DNA of 64,000 nt from Fibrobacter sp. UWH6 (GTDB lineage Bacteria > Fibrobacterota > Fibrobacteria > Fibrobacterales > Fibrobacteraceae): positions 1 through 64,000 of the forward strand of contig NZ_FRAX01000012.1 of assembly GCF_900142465.1 (NCBI RefSeq), read 5' to 3'. Positions 50,378 through 59,384 of the stretch are shown in pieces (within the stretch, counting starts at the first letter, position 1; each line of letters begins with the position of its first letter). Below the pieces are notes generated by a model, which worked only from the letters and a program-made list of their open reading frames with translations, did no database searches and was not told where the DNA came from. A program made the position numbers and the translations under genes.

Positions 50378-51330
50378 TAAAGCACCCTACGCCAAGTTCC
50401 TTTGAAGCGAATAAAATGAAGTACATCACCAGCAAACACAGTCAATCCCCACGCATCGTTAGTCTGGTCTTCACCAGTCCCATTACGGACGAAGATTTGC
50501 TGGCCATCATTCCGTAAGCCGGAGCAGTAAGTATCAATAACACCTACAGACGGATAAAAAAGATCCGTGTACGTTCTTGCTTCGATCAATCTGGATAAAA
50601 GAACATCCGCGCGAAGCTCGCCACAGGCGATCACTTGGCCCGTTGCATCAATACCACCACAATAACCCTCAGCATAATCCTTGAAAATCATTAGTCCTCT
50701 AACGGTAATCCCATTCAAAGAACTTTCCATCATACATGATGTACCAGACTTCAGCCTGAAATCGTCACAAGTCAATTTACCGCCAACAAAAACGGGTCCT
50801 TGGACTTGACAAGGACCAGACGCATACACAGAACTCAGTTTAAGTACGCCTTCGGTTCCGTCAGGATTAACGATAGATATGGTTCCATCAGAATTAACAA
50901 TGATTTTATGAGTCCCAAAATCAACACAAGCTGTCTTTACACTACCATATCCAACCTTAGTCGAGCCATCTCTACCTTTTATTTCAACGCCGTCAGAAGA
51001 CACATTGACGGTCAAACCCCCACGAGGACTTTTGAAATCAAGACCTTCAGAACTCAAAACAGATTCAAACCCTTCATCGGACCGCAAACAAACAGCCCCC
51101 TGATTTTGATTCTGAAATACAGAAGCAATAATAATCTTAAGAAACGATTTATACACCTGGCCATCATCATCATTGGACAGAGTAATGCCTGCAGACTCGA
51201 CAACTTTGACGAGTTCACGCTGGATGGTATTGAACCAGGAGGCGTTCAGGCGGGTAGCCTTGATGCTAGCCGCAGCATTACCATCAACGAATTCATTGCC
51301 AACCGCAGTATCTGTATCAATCTTATGCAT
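50377..51330 (-). CDS. phage tail fibre/collar protein
   Basis: 317 aa. The N-terminus AAASIKATRLNASWFNTIQREL with VVESAGITLSNDDDGQVYK is a conserved phage tail-fibre start (FNxIQxElxxVixxaGitl). The middle holds beta strands with a repeated GIT/VKGRDG pattern. It sits between the gp48-like tail protein and the large fibre, so it is probably the proximal fibre or connector. Confidence 0.75.
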   Translation of the reverse strand: MHKIDTDTAVGNEFVDGNAAASIKATRLNASWFNTIQRELVKVVESAGITLSNDDDGQVYKSFLKIIIASVFQNQNQGAVCLRSDEGFESVLSSEGLDFKSPRGGLTVNVSSDGVEIKGRDGSTKVGYGSVKTACVDFGTHKIIVNSDGTISIVNPDGTEGVLKLSSVYASGPCQVQGPVFVGGKLTCDDFRLKSGTSCMMESSLNGITVRGLMIFKDYAEGYCGGIDATGQVIACGELRADVLLSRLIEARTYTDLFYPSVGVIDTYCSGLRNDGQQIFVRNGTGEDQTNDAWGLTVFAGDVLHFIRFKGTWRRVL

Positions 51331-51341
51331 AATCTTTCCCC

Positions 51342-52241
51342 TTACTTATACAGGTAAATGAATTTGACGTGAGCTAGCTTGTCAAAGTCGATTGCGCTTT
51401 CAAAATTTTCGTTCCACCAAAACGACAGGTAATCATCGCAAGCCGAATTGCAGTCAAAGAAAGTCTGCTCGATTTCGCTATCATGAATTTCTATCATGAC
51501 GTACATATAGGCGTCTTCGCCAAGATCTTTGACCCAATCCGGGAAACGGTTGGGCTGCTTCCAGTATTCAACGACTTCGGCATTCAAGCCAAACAGATCA
51601 ATGATGTTCTGGAAATGAGGAACAGTGCTTCCGCTTCTGGCTCTCGCAATGCGATAGATTTCCGCTTTCGCCTTCTTCTTGTCATCATCGTCTTTAAATT
51701 CAAGACCTTTTCTGGGCAAGCCCAATTCGTCATTCCAGGTGGCAACCGCCTTGGTACAAGCCGGAGAGGAATTCACGAGCAAATCGGCAAGGGAATCCCA
51801 AACATTGCTTATTCCAGCCGCTACGGACTCCAGCAGTTTCTGCCAATTCGTTTTTTCGGAATCAACGCTAGTCCACTTGAAATTCCAGATGAAACCACGC
51901 GGCAAAAGCCCCTTGAGCATCTGGGCAAATTTGGCGATATCTTCTTTCTTCGAAGTCTCTTGATCACCGCGAGAAGGGAAACGATTGACCGGCATCAAGT
52001 CCCTGGAAAGAACAATCATCGGAATCTCTATGGATTCGTCACCCAATCTGACAGAAACCGTATAAGTTCCTTCTGCAGGAACAGAGAACACAATCCTGGA
52101 ATCCTCAACTTCAATCAGGTTCCTTTCGCTGCGTTCACCATCTTTAACGACTTCCACAGAGCATTGAGACGTAAAGCCAACTCCCCAAAGAGTGGCTTCA
52201 CAGCCTTCAAACGCAATAATCTTGTCTACCGTAACAATCAT
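51342..52241 (-). CDS. Mu gp48-like tail protein with N-terminal Ig-like domain
   Basis: 299 aa. The second part (residues about 105-299) carries the YmfQ/DUF2313 features: LLPRGFIWNFK, WNDELGLP, then GSTVPHFQNIIDLFGL and final SWWN-like acidic tail. The first 80 residues (MIVTVDKIIAFEGCEATLWG and VKDGERSERNLIEVEDSRIV) form an IPT/TIG-like Ig fold not seen in the short homologues. Baseplate wedge protein; its position after gp47 is the Mu order. One-nt overlap with the gene before it. Confidence 0.75.
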   Translation of the reverse strand: MIVTVDKIIAFEGCEATLWGVGFTSQCSVEVVKDGERSERNLIEVEDSRIVFSVPAEGTYTVSVRLGDESIEIPMIVLSRDLMPVNRFPSRGDQETSKKEDIAKFAQMLKGLLPRGFIWNFKWTSVDSEKTNWQKLLESVAAGISNVWDSLADLLVNSSPACTKAVATWNDELGLPRKGLEFKDDDDKKKAKAEIYRIARARSGSTVPHFQNIIDLFGLNAEVVEYWKQPNRFPDWVKDLGEDAYMYVMIEIHDSEIEQTFFDCNSACDDYLSFWWNENFESAIDFDKLAHVKFIYLYK

Positions 52242-53425
52242 TATTCACCACTAGACAAATTGATTTGAGATTCACCAATACCAAACCCGACAACTTCTGC
52301 AATAGAGTAGTCCACGGAATTTTCAGGAACACCCAAATTCAATTCAAAGACTTTCACAGACTGAGCCACTCCACCCACATATTTCTGTACAGATCCGATA
52401 GAGAATTTTTCAGCGCTAGAATTTGCCAGCACGTAAACACGCACATCATCGAAACCTATTCGGCTGTCGGGCCCATACTGTTGCAACACGGACCTCAGGG
52501 CATTTCGAACGGATTCCTGGACAGCATCGTTAAACGGGGCTACGGTAGCGTTAATCAAAAACTTGACAGGGGTCACGGAAATCACGCGAACATCAGCAGT
52601 TACCACACGGCGTTCAGGAGAATTGACGTATGCGCGAACTTCTTCTACCTGGTCATCATCAAGTCTTGCAGAAGAATCGTTTGCAAAATTTGCGCAGGCA
52701 ACAACAACGGAATTAATTCTCGGATAATTCGGCTTTACGAAAGCCTTGGTTACAAAATTAAACCGTTCAGCCCACTGTTTGTAATCGTTGGCAGAGCCAC
52801 CCTGCGGAGGATTCTGGACCCTGTTCAAAAGGCGTGTGCGGTATTCTTCAGCTGTTTCGCCCCAATATTCCACCTGACCATTGACAACAACTTCGAAGAA
52901 TTTACCGCCAACAATACCAGGAGCTACAACAACAACTTCGTCATCAACTTTATCTGGAGTCGAGTCTCTAAACTGAAGCTTTGTATCTGCAGCAAGGTTC
53001 CAGGCGTTTCCGGCAACAGAAGCCACGACACGAACTTTGCCATCATTAGCAACATCAGATTCGCTGATAGAGTAATATTCGCTGCCGGTCAACGGATCAA
53101 CAAAATAGGTTCCGGCCGGAATTTTTACGGATCCACTTCCGCTAACAGCCAGCTTGACATAGCCTGTAGCATAAACAGGCGGCTTGTGCGGCATGGCATA
53201 TTCTGCACCAAAACCATCCAGGGCATCAATATCACAAGTCTTCACAAAGCGGTTTCGCCACACTTTTTTCTGCATAAGAACAAGCATGTAAAGGGCGGCA
53301 CCAATGACACGAGCAATGACCTTCAAGACAGCCTTGCGAAGCACAGGATTTTTGCCGTCATAAAAGTTCGCGGCCAGCTGCTGTTCAACATACAGTACAA
53401 GTTCAGACAGGCTCTTAAATTCCAC
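52241..53425 (-). CDS. baseplate J-like protein (Mu gp47)
   Basis: 394 aa. VSGSGSVKIPAGTYFVDPLTG, then AGNAWNLAADTKLQF and the signature GGSANDYKQWAERFNFVTKAF (AxxxxY) of Baseplate_J. Builds the baseplate wedge around the central hub. It overlaps its upstream neighbour gp46 by 11 nt and touches gp48, with the Mu gene order. Confidence 0.9.
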   Translation of the reverse strand: MEFKSLSELVLYVEQQLAANFYDGKNPVLRKAVLKVIARVIGAALYMLVLMQKKVWRNRFVKTCDIDALDGFGAEYAMPHKPPVYATGYVKLAVSGSGSVKIPAGTYFVDPLTGSEYYSISESDVANDGKVRVVASVAGNAWNLAADTKLQFRDSTPDKVDDEVVVVAPGIVGGKFFEVVVNGQVEYWGETAEEYRTRLLNRVQNPPQGGSANDYKQWAERFNFVTKAFVKPNYPRINSVVVACANFANDSSARLDDDQVEEVRAYVNSPERRVVTADVRVISVTPVKFLINATVAPFNDAVQESVRNALRSVLQQYGPDSRIGFDDVRVYVLANSSAEKFSIGSVQKYVGGVAQSVKVFELNLGVPENSVDYSIAEVVGFGIGESQINLSSGE

Positions 53426-53867
53426 GGGTAGCCTCCCAATTCAGTTCGTAGGCAAAACTGGATTCACCGCCATCGGGCTTAGAAATAACAACGTCAATTA
53501 CAACGAAATCGTCTTTGAAACGCGCGGAGCAATTCACGGATTTTGCAATACCGTCATCAATCATCCATTGCAGCGCTTCTTCGGATTTCTTTTCAACATC
53601 ACGAAGAGTTCGCTCATCACCCTTAGAAGGCAACGATTCATAAAGATGGCTGCCAAGCGTACCTTCAGAATCCAGGGCGTCACCCCACCAACCACCACGA
53701 GCCGGTTCCAGGTTAGACACAACATTGTCCAACGAGCTTTCCCTGGCAAAAGAACCGAGAGAAAGCAGCACGGCGTTTTCAAGGCCGTCTGTAGTCAAAA
53801 GGTCCGTCGAATCAAAATCCAGATCGCAAGAACCATCTTCAAGAAGTTTCAAACGCAAATCGCTCAC
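53415..53867 (-). CDS. Mu gp46-like baseplate protein
   Basis: 150 aa. DLDFDSTDLLTTDGLENAVLLSL and GGWWGDALDSEGTLGSHLYESLPSK are characteristic of the Gp46/T4 gp25-like family (LxTxxGLxxAVxxSL, GWWGD, GSRL). Acts in the baseplate inner ring. Overlaps gp47 by 11 nt. Confidence 0.87.
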   Translation of the reverse strand: MSDLRLKLLEDGSCDLDFDSTDLLTTDGLENAVLLSLGSFARESSLDNVVSNLEPARGGWWGDALDSEGTLGSHLYESLPSKGDERTLRDVEKKSEEALQWMIDDGIAKSVNCSARFKDDFVVIDVVISKPDGGESSFAYELNWEATRGI

Positions 53868-53920
53868 ACTGCGAAATTACAATGTGAGCGAAAGAATTAA
53901 AGATTTTTTGACCATCTTTT

Positions 53921-54472
53921 TTACGGTGACGCCGGAGTAGACGTAGGACCAGCCGTAGGACCAACCGCAGACGGATGGACATGCATACTGAGATTATAAC
54001 AGGGAGCGCCAACTTCCGAAAATTTTGCAGAGACTTCACTTGTCGCACGAACATTCCCATCCACAATCAGGTCATTCTTGCACTGAATTTCTTTGCCTGT
54101 TTCGCAAGCCAACACAATATTTCCATTTTCGTCAAGCAAAATGGTTTGACCATAGGGCGAATGGACAAGTACTTCGCCAGGCTTCAAGTCATTCGCCTTA
54201 GACATATCCGACCCATCTCCATGTGTAGCAATAACTACCCCATTGTCGCGGGAGCCACCCAGGAACAAGGCAATGCCGGAAACATCCCCCTTTGGGCGGG
54301 AACTGAAGCCGTACTGTTGTACAAATTCCACGTCTCGGCGCTTTTCTCCAGCCACAAGTTCAATATCGGCCTCAAGGTCCGAAGAATTGTACTTGGTTGC
54401 AAGCACCACGCAGCGGCCGATCATCAGACGCATTCGATTGAAAATCGGCTCCAGAAGGTGATCAAAATTCAT
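53921..54472 (-). CDS. Mu gp45-like baseplate spike protein
   Basis: 183 aa. An OB-like N-terminal half (RCVVLATKYNSSDLEADIELV) and a beta-helix of QTILLDENGNIVL type. The tip is NLSMHVHPSAVGPTAGP, whose HxH coordinates iron in spike homologues, followed by TSTPASP. Pierces the host membrane. It overlaps the hub gene by ATGA-like 4 nt. Confidence 0.88.
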   Translation of the reverse strand: MNFDHLLEPIFNRMRLMIGRCVVLATKYNSSDLEADIELVAGEKRRDVEFVQQYGFSSRPKGDVSGIALFLGGSRDNGVVIATHGDGSDMSKANDLKPGEVLVHSPYGQTILLDENGNIVLACETGKEIQCKNDLIVDGNVRATSEVSAKFSEVGAPCYNLSMHVHPSAVGPTAGPTSTPASP

Positions 54473-55518
54473 CCCTTAACCGCCTTCTTGATAGAGTCCC
54501 ACGGGCTTTTGGCAACAGTCTTCTTTTTCTTCGTTTCAGGCTGCGGCAAATAAACGTCCGGAGAAACCAGAACCAGGTCCGTGGTTTCGCCACCGTCTCC
54601 CCAACCGTATTCCACAGAAGAAACCAGCAAGTCCACAGGTTCTTCCACGCACAAATCCGGAGCAGAGAACGAACACATTATTCCGGGAGCCCAGACGCCA
54701 CCTTCGTGAGACCAGCCGTGAACGGAACACCTGAATCCCATAGATTTAGCCTTGCGAATGGTATATTCCCAATAGGCTCTCGCTTTCACGCTTTCTTTCT
54801 GGGTAGCGTTAGAATCCACAATCAACAGCGGGCGGTAACGACCAACATCATTATCAGTCTTTACAGCCTTGACCTTACTCTTTGCCTTTCCGGATCCATA
54901 GACGTAGTAAGCGGAATAACGGTCGTTAATGGAGAAATCCACCGAAGCGCTCATCAGGTTTACACCCTGTTTCAGTTCAGGGCCACGCGGGCAGGCAGAA
55001 GGCTTCAGCAAGTAAATCTGTCCAAGCCCATTGGAGCAAGGAACGATTCCGCGTTCCTTGCAAAGCTTTGTCATGGTCTCCAGGGCCTTTACGCCAGGAT
55101 CCACAGAGAACTTCTTGTGCTGTTTGCCTACATCAACGCCCATTTCGTTTTTGAAGAAAAGACCGAAGCGACCGCAAATGTCGGAAATAATCTGGTCCAG
55201 AGTCTTGTTCTGCCATTCCATAGGATTTTCGACGCAGCAATCGGCAATGTCGCAACTGATTTCGCTTCCAGAAACGGAGAACGTATGAGAACCAGCAGAA
55301 AACGAAGTGGAAAATTTTTCCACATAGCCCTTAATGACGGTAGTTCCATCGACTGCAATTTCCACGGAGTCACCTGGAAACAACTTGACCACATTACCAA
55401 TCGGGTCGCGGGCAACCAGGTTCAATGAAAACGATGCTGCAATATGGTCCAGGGAACGGCTGATCTTTGCGCCGGTCCAGTACGAAAACTTTCTGCCATT
55501 AGCAAAGACTTCAATCAT
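54469..55518 (-). CDS. Mu gp44-like baseplate hub protein (P/late control D type)
   Basis: 349 aa. Start MIEVFANGRKFSYWTGAKISRS, then FSLNLVARD and LDQIISDICGRFGLFF, and PGIMCSFSAPDLCVEEPVDLLV with VYLPQPETKK near the end; this is the tail hub fold of phage late-control D and Mu P proteins. Several Cys residues (SCDIADCC) are unusual for the family. Four-nt overlaps at both ends show tight coupling. Confidence 0.85.
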   Translation of the reverse strand: MIEVFANGRKFSYWTGAKISRSLDHIAASFSLNLVARDPIGNVVKLFPGDSVEIAVDGTTVIKGYVEKFSTSFSAGSHTFSVSGSEISCDIADCCVENPMEWQNKTLDQIISDICGRFGLFFKNEMGVDVGKQHKKFSVDPGVKALETMTKLCKERGIVPCSNGLGQIYLLKPSACPRGPELKQGVNLMSASVDFSINDRYSAYYVYGSGKAKSKVKAVKTDNDVGRYRPLLIVDSNATQKESVKARAYWEYTIRKAKSMGFRCSVHGWSHEGGVWAPGIMCSFSAPDLCVEEPVDLLVSSVEYGWGDGGETTDLVLVSPDVYLPQPETKKKKTVAKSPWDSIKKAVKG

Positions 55519-56744
55519 TTGGAAAGCACCTTCAAGGATTCACGGTTGATTACCATCGGGTCAAAGATTCCGTTGCGCTCGATGATTTCTTCCAGCTTGT
55601 CAAGGTTACCGTAGCAATCGTAGCAGACGGTAATGGCGTCGCGGGACGCAAGCAACGGCAAATCCACAATCACAGGCAACTTGGAAACTTCTTCGCGAAT
55701 GTACTTGAGCGCCGTCGATTCCATATCGGCAAGAGCCATGTAATCGTCAACGGAATCCACCTTGTTTCGCGCACGTTCGAAAGCTGCAGCAAAGCGGTCA
55801 TGAACATCATCCAATTCCTGGGAACTGGAGAAACTACACTCTACAACGCTCTTTGTGGCCATGGCTGCAGCAGACATCAACGCCATGCGGCGAACCATGT
55901 CAGACAAAGAATCAGCAACCATGGACCCACCGTCAAATTCAACAGAGTCCATCAAGACAAGAGATTCGTTGACGTAATCCACAAACCCGCCACCAAGCCC
56001 AAACGTTTCCTTGGTCATCGTGAACAAGTCCTGGAATCTTGCTGCAAAATCCCCGGGAGTCTGCAACAGTAAACCGATGTTAGAACGGATGCGGGAAATC
56101 TCATTGACAAATCCGGAAACATCGCGCATGGTCTGGCGAGCGGACTCAACAGCATCCAGGGCGGAGCTGACTGCACTAGACACAGAATTGATGGTGTTCC
56201 TCGCCTTCTGCAGAATGTTGAAATTCTGCTTGAAGCTGGAGCTGGAATCCTCAAGGGCCTTTTGGGCCTTCATTGCGGCCTGACCCTTCAGGTCAACAAC
56301 AGAGCGCGCGGATTTTTTCGGATCCACTTCCGGAATAAAAGTCACTTCACCGGTGACATACTCCTGGACGGCAGTGGTATAGGTGACTGTATAAGGACCG
56401 CAGCGAACCTTGAATTTGCCGTAGTACGGATGAACCAGCTCAAAGGCACCTTCGGTATTGAAGGCTTCTTCTAGGTCAGCAAGTTTTTTGTTAACATCAG
56501 AGCCGACCAGATAGAACTTCATCGGGAACTGACGAAGAATTTTGCCCGTGTCCTCATTGACATGCTGGTTGGTAAACGGCAACGCGGCGCTTACAATGTT
56601 TCGGCCACCATTCGATGTAACTTCTTCAACCAGGAACGGAACGCCGTTGTAAGACGCGCCCACGCATTCAATTTCACCGGCGACAGTCTGGATAGTCACC
56701 TTCTCCAGAGAGTCTGCATATTCATAGCGGAAAGTTCCCATCAT
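55515..56744 (-). CDS. Mu N-like DNA circularisation/tail protein (gp43)
   Basis: 409 aa. The N-terminal MGTFRYEYADSLEKVTIQTVAGE to GGRNIVSAALPFTNQHVNEDTG is the DNA_circ_N domain (PF07157-type). The middle has coiled-coil helices (LEDSSSSFKQNFNILQKARNTI and NEISRIRSNIG). In Mu this protein is a tail-end structural component, not a circularisation enzyme. ATGA overlap with tape measure. Confidence 0.85.
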   Translation of the reverse strand: MMGTFRYEYADSLEKVTIQTVAGEIECVGASYNGVPFLVEEVTSNGGRNIVSAALPFTNQHVNEDTGKILRQFPMKFYLVGSDVNKKLADLEEAFNTEGAFELVHPYYGKFKVRCGPYTVTYTTAVQEYVTGEVTFIPEVDPKKSARSVVDLKGQAAMKAQKALEDSSSSFKQNFNILQKARNTINSVSSAVSSALDAVESARQTMRDVSGFVNEISRIRSNIGLLLQTPGDFAARFQDLFTMTKETFGLGGGFVDYVNESLVLMDSVEFDGGSMVADSLSDMVRRMALMSAAAMATKSVVECSFSSSQELDDVHDRFAAAFERARNKVDSVDDYMALADMESTALKYIREEVSKLPVIVDLPLLASRDAITVCYDCYGNLDKLEEIIERNGIFDPMVINRESLKVLSK

Positions 56745-58348
56745 ACAGCTCCTGCAAGGGTGTAACTACGAGACCAGTCAAAGTCGCCCTGAGGAGGCGG
56801 CGTAATGTTGGTGCCTCGCGGAACATTGTTGAAGTCCACCGCGAAACGGTTGGTGGTTACGGAATAGGACTGCTGCACAGCAGAAGCAATCTGGGAGGGA
56901 GCGGAAGTACCATTTGAAACGGCGTTCGTACCACCATTATTATCATCGTCAAACAAATTGCCCAAAACAGGAATGCTCGCAAGCAAACTCTTAACCGAGC
57001 CTATAGCCGCCTTTGCACCGACTTTAAATCCATCCCACAAATCACTAAAAGCCTGAGGCAAAGAGTCAATGAAATTAAAAATCGGACCAATAAAGATAGT
57101 CTTAAAACTATCCCAAAGACTTACGATATTAACTACAAACGCACTCACCCAATTTTTGACAGCATCGATACAATCGCTAAAGAACTGCTTGACGCCTCCC
57201 CATACATCATCGACAATAAAAGACAGGAGCATATCCCAGTTATCCCTAACCTTCATCACAACGCCACCCCATAAAGCAACAGCCGCAACGACAAGGCCAA
57301 TTCCTAGCAGCACCGGACCAGAAACAAGTCCAACTATTGAAGAAATAATCGGAACAATAAACGAAAGACCAGAAACTACAGCCACTATAATAGCAGACAA
57401 TTCTGGACCAAACACATCCATTACTTTCAATACAACATTTAAAATTTTTGGTATTTTGGGAAGTAAATCTTTCACGAAACCAACCATCGTCTTGGCTATT
57501 TCAGAAATACTTTCTTTCAGTTTGTCTCCTTCTTTTGACCCTAAAAAATCTTTGACTGAAACAAATAAATCCTTTAAAATAGGAAAAAGGTCAACGGCAA
57601 CGGCAGCTTTCACACTTTCAAAAGATTCTGAAACATCTTGCAAAGCATCCTTAAATTCTTCAGCAGAAGACGCTGATTTATCATCGAAAGCAGCCTTGTA
57701 ATTCGTCACATACTCTTTTAAGGATTCGCCACCATCCTTAAAAAGTTCGGCGATTTTTACACCACTTTTACCAAACAATTCTTGAGAAACAAATGCCTTC
57801 TGCTCGGCAGATCCAAGTCTTGTATAACCGTCTGCAATTGCAGCCAACAATTCCGTTTTACTGGAAAAATCATTGACAGAACGACCTCCAAGAATTGCGT
57901 CAAACATTTCCAACGCCTTGGCATCGCCAACTTTCGCTTTCTGAAAGTTGACATTAAGCCGAGTAAACGACTTTTCCATTTCGGAAACTTCCATTCCAGC
58001 ATGCTGAGCCGCGGAACCAAAAGCCTGGTATTCTTTAGCAGATAGACCTAGCAACCTGGACGTTTTTGCAATTTTATCACCTTTAGAAGCATACTTGTCC
58101 GCAAAATCAAAAACACTTTTAATTTCACCAACAACACCTTTCACAGAAGACGTAATGTTATTAACAAGATTTCCAACAGCAGCCAAACCTTGAACCTTCT
58201 GTAATAAGCTCATTTTATTAGAAAGGCCCGTCACGGCCTCACTAGCGCCAACCGATACATTAGTTAGCTTTCCAATATCACCAACAACGGCATTCATAAC
58301 ACCTTTGTTGTAATTAAAACCAAGAGCAATATTTATAAGACTAGCCAT
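56741..58348 (-). CDS. tail tape measure protein
   Basis: 535 aa. Alternating helical and hydrophobic segments (LSAIIVAVVSGLSFIVPIISSIVG, PVLLGIGLVVAAVALW), Gly/Lys-rich coils and SVGASEAVTGL at the start, with the LGLSAKEYQAFGSAAQHAG TMP_2-like element. The length suggests a tail near 80 nm if 0.15 nm per residue applies (an inference). Directly follows the interposed membrane protein gene. Confidence 0.85.
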   Translation of the reverse strand: MASLINIALGFNYNKGVMNAVVGDIGKLTNVSVGASEAVTGLSNKMSLLQKVQGLAAVGNLVNNITSSVKGVVGEIKSVFDFADKYASKGDKIAKTSRLLGLSAKEYQAFGSAAQHAGMEVSEMEKSFTRLNVNFQKAKVGDAKALEMFDAILGGRSVNDFSSKTELLAAIADGYTRLGSAEQKAFVSQELFGKSGVKIAELFKDGGESLKEYVTNYKAAFDDKSASSAEEFKDALQDVSESFESVKAAVAVDLFPILKDLFVSVKDFLGSKEGDKLKESISEIAKTMVGFVKDLLPKIPKILNVVLKVMDVFGPELSAIIVAVVSGLSFIVPIISSIVGLVSGPVLLGIGLVVAAVALWGGVVMKVRDNWDMLLSFIVDDVWGGVKQFFSDCIDAVKNWVSAFVVNIVSLWDSFKTIFIGPIFNFIDSLPQAFSDLWDGFKVGAKAAIGSVKSLLASIPVLGNLFDDDNNGGTNAVSNGTSAPSQIASAVQQSYSVTTNRFAVDFNNVPRGTNITPPPQGDFDWSRSYTLAGAV

Positions 58349-58402
58349 GCAGTAATAATAACCGCATGGCTACTAAAATCACAAATATTTAACCATCTTT
58401 TT

Positions 58403-58822
58403 TTAGGAGGGCGGAATAGTGTAATTAGACCACTTAGAAGGATCCCTCGACTCTACGCTAAAAATAGTGTAAACCATAAAAACAAAGGAAGGAACCACAT
58501 TCAAAACAAGAATCCATCCTGAAATTTTAAACAGTTCCAAAATTCCATTGCCAGCCAAAACAGAAAGCAGTAACCCCAGAAGCAAAGAAACAACAACAAC
58601 AACCTTACTAACAAAAATACTGCCAACAGAGAATCTTTTCTCATTGCAAATCGTATAACCATAATACGGAACAAAAGAGAATATTATTACAAAAATATCA
58701 TCCGTAATAACTGGAACAAGAATTCCGAGTCCGAAAAGAACCAACGGAAGAATAACACTATGGAAATCCACAGTCTTAACCACATTCACGTTATATGTCT
58801 TTTTTCCGTTTCTCATGTCCAT
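58403..58822 (-). CDS. interposed membrane protein of unknown function
   Basis: 139 aa with about four membrane segments (VILPLVLFGLGILVPVI, IFVIIFSFVPYYGY, VVVVVSLLLGLLLSV, ISGWILVLNVVPSFVF). Base composition is clearly more AT-rich than the tail genes around it. It separates the tail-assembly chaperone from the tape measure, normally adjacent. GGAAAG lies 9 nt before ATG 58822 (ATG 58831 touches it). A hairpin at 58913-58938 precedes it, and TAAAAT about 20 nt upstream suggests its own promoter. It looks like a moron: superinfection exclusion or phage-encoded membrane function are guesses. Confidence 0.6.
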   Translation of the reverse strand: MDMRNGKKTYNVNVVKTVDFHSVILPLVLFGLGILVPVITDDIFVIIFSFVPYYGYTICNEKRFSVGSIFVSKVVVVVSLLLGLLLSVLAGNGILELFKISGWILVLNVVPSFVFMVYTIFSVESRDPSKWSNYTIPPS

Positions 58823-58912
58823 AATATACATCTTTCCAATGACAAAATTTTACATTCTAGTAAAAATTTTGGTAAAACAACAAAGGAAGGCTATTCCAAG
58901 TTGGAACGTAGA

Positions 58913-58938
58913 AAGCCGGAGGATTTCTCCCCCGGCTT
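58913..58938 (-). terminator. hairpin between the chaperone and membrane-protein genes
   Basis: AAGCCGG / CCGGCTT with GGA/TCC inside. It is followed only by TCT on the minus strand, so termination is partial at best. Confidence 0.45.
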
Positions 58939-58962
58939 AGTTTGTCCCTCTCATGAAGATAA

Positions 58963-59384
58963 TCACTTGGCGGTCTTCGGAACTTTCCCATTCACGGTCT
59001 TCGGATTTTTCCACTTCAAGAACTTCAGGGCCTGTTTCACGCTGAAGTCAAAGCCTTCTGCATCCAAGTCCATAATCTGGTCATACGGCCAATGGAAAAC
59101 GCCGGCAAGAACAGCGAAGCCATCATCAAAGTTTAAGCCTCGCCATCCGCTAAAAAATTCTTAGCAATCCCCACGATTTTCCTGACATCACGGGCGTCCA
59201 TATTGAGTACGGTATTTTCACTAAGGCCCGTAGCAGCAACCACCAGAGCAATCATGGCGGAACCTTCTCCCCCGGAATTGCCGATTGCCTTGGTATCACG
59301 ACCCGTATAGGATTCCTTGACGGTTACGGTTTCAATCTTTTCGCCGCCCACCTTCTGAACGGGAACAATCAGCGTATAGTCCAT
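58963..59384 (-). CDS. tail assembly chaperone, -1 frameshift product (Mu gp41/42 type)
   Basis: A -1 shift at T TTT TTA (59157-59151) in codon 78 joins the 83-aa upstream ORF to a second frame. The fusion is about 140 aa: ...IAKNFL, then SGWRGLNFDDGFAVLAGV, FHWPYDQIMDLD and ALKFLKWKNPKT to stop at 58963. The heptamer obeys X XXY YYZ in the zero frame and equals the HIV-1 slippery sequence. Two-frame chaperones at this place between tube and tape measure are general in tailed phages, and the hydrophobic WPYDQIM motif is typical of the second part. There is no separate start codon with SD for the second frame. Confidence 0.75.
59133..59384 (-). CDS. tail assembly chaperone, unshifted product (Mu gp41-like)
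   Basis: 83 aa: MDYTLIVPVQKVGGEKIETV, GGEGSAMIALVVAATGLSENT, ARDVRKIVGIAKNFLADGEA. Fits the phage tail assembly protein family (PF10109-like), between the tail tube and tape measure. AAAGGAG lies before ATG 59384. A longer frame upstream starts inside the structured RNA and is not used. The last codons contain the slip site. Confidence 0.85.
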   Translation of the reverse strand: MDYTLIVPVQKVGGEKIETVTVKESYTGRDTKAIGNSGGEGSAMIALVVAATGLSENTVLNMDARDVRKIVGIAKNFLADGEA

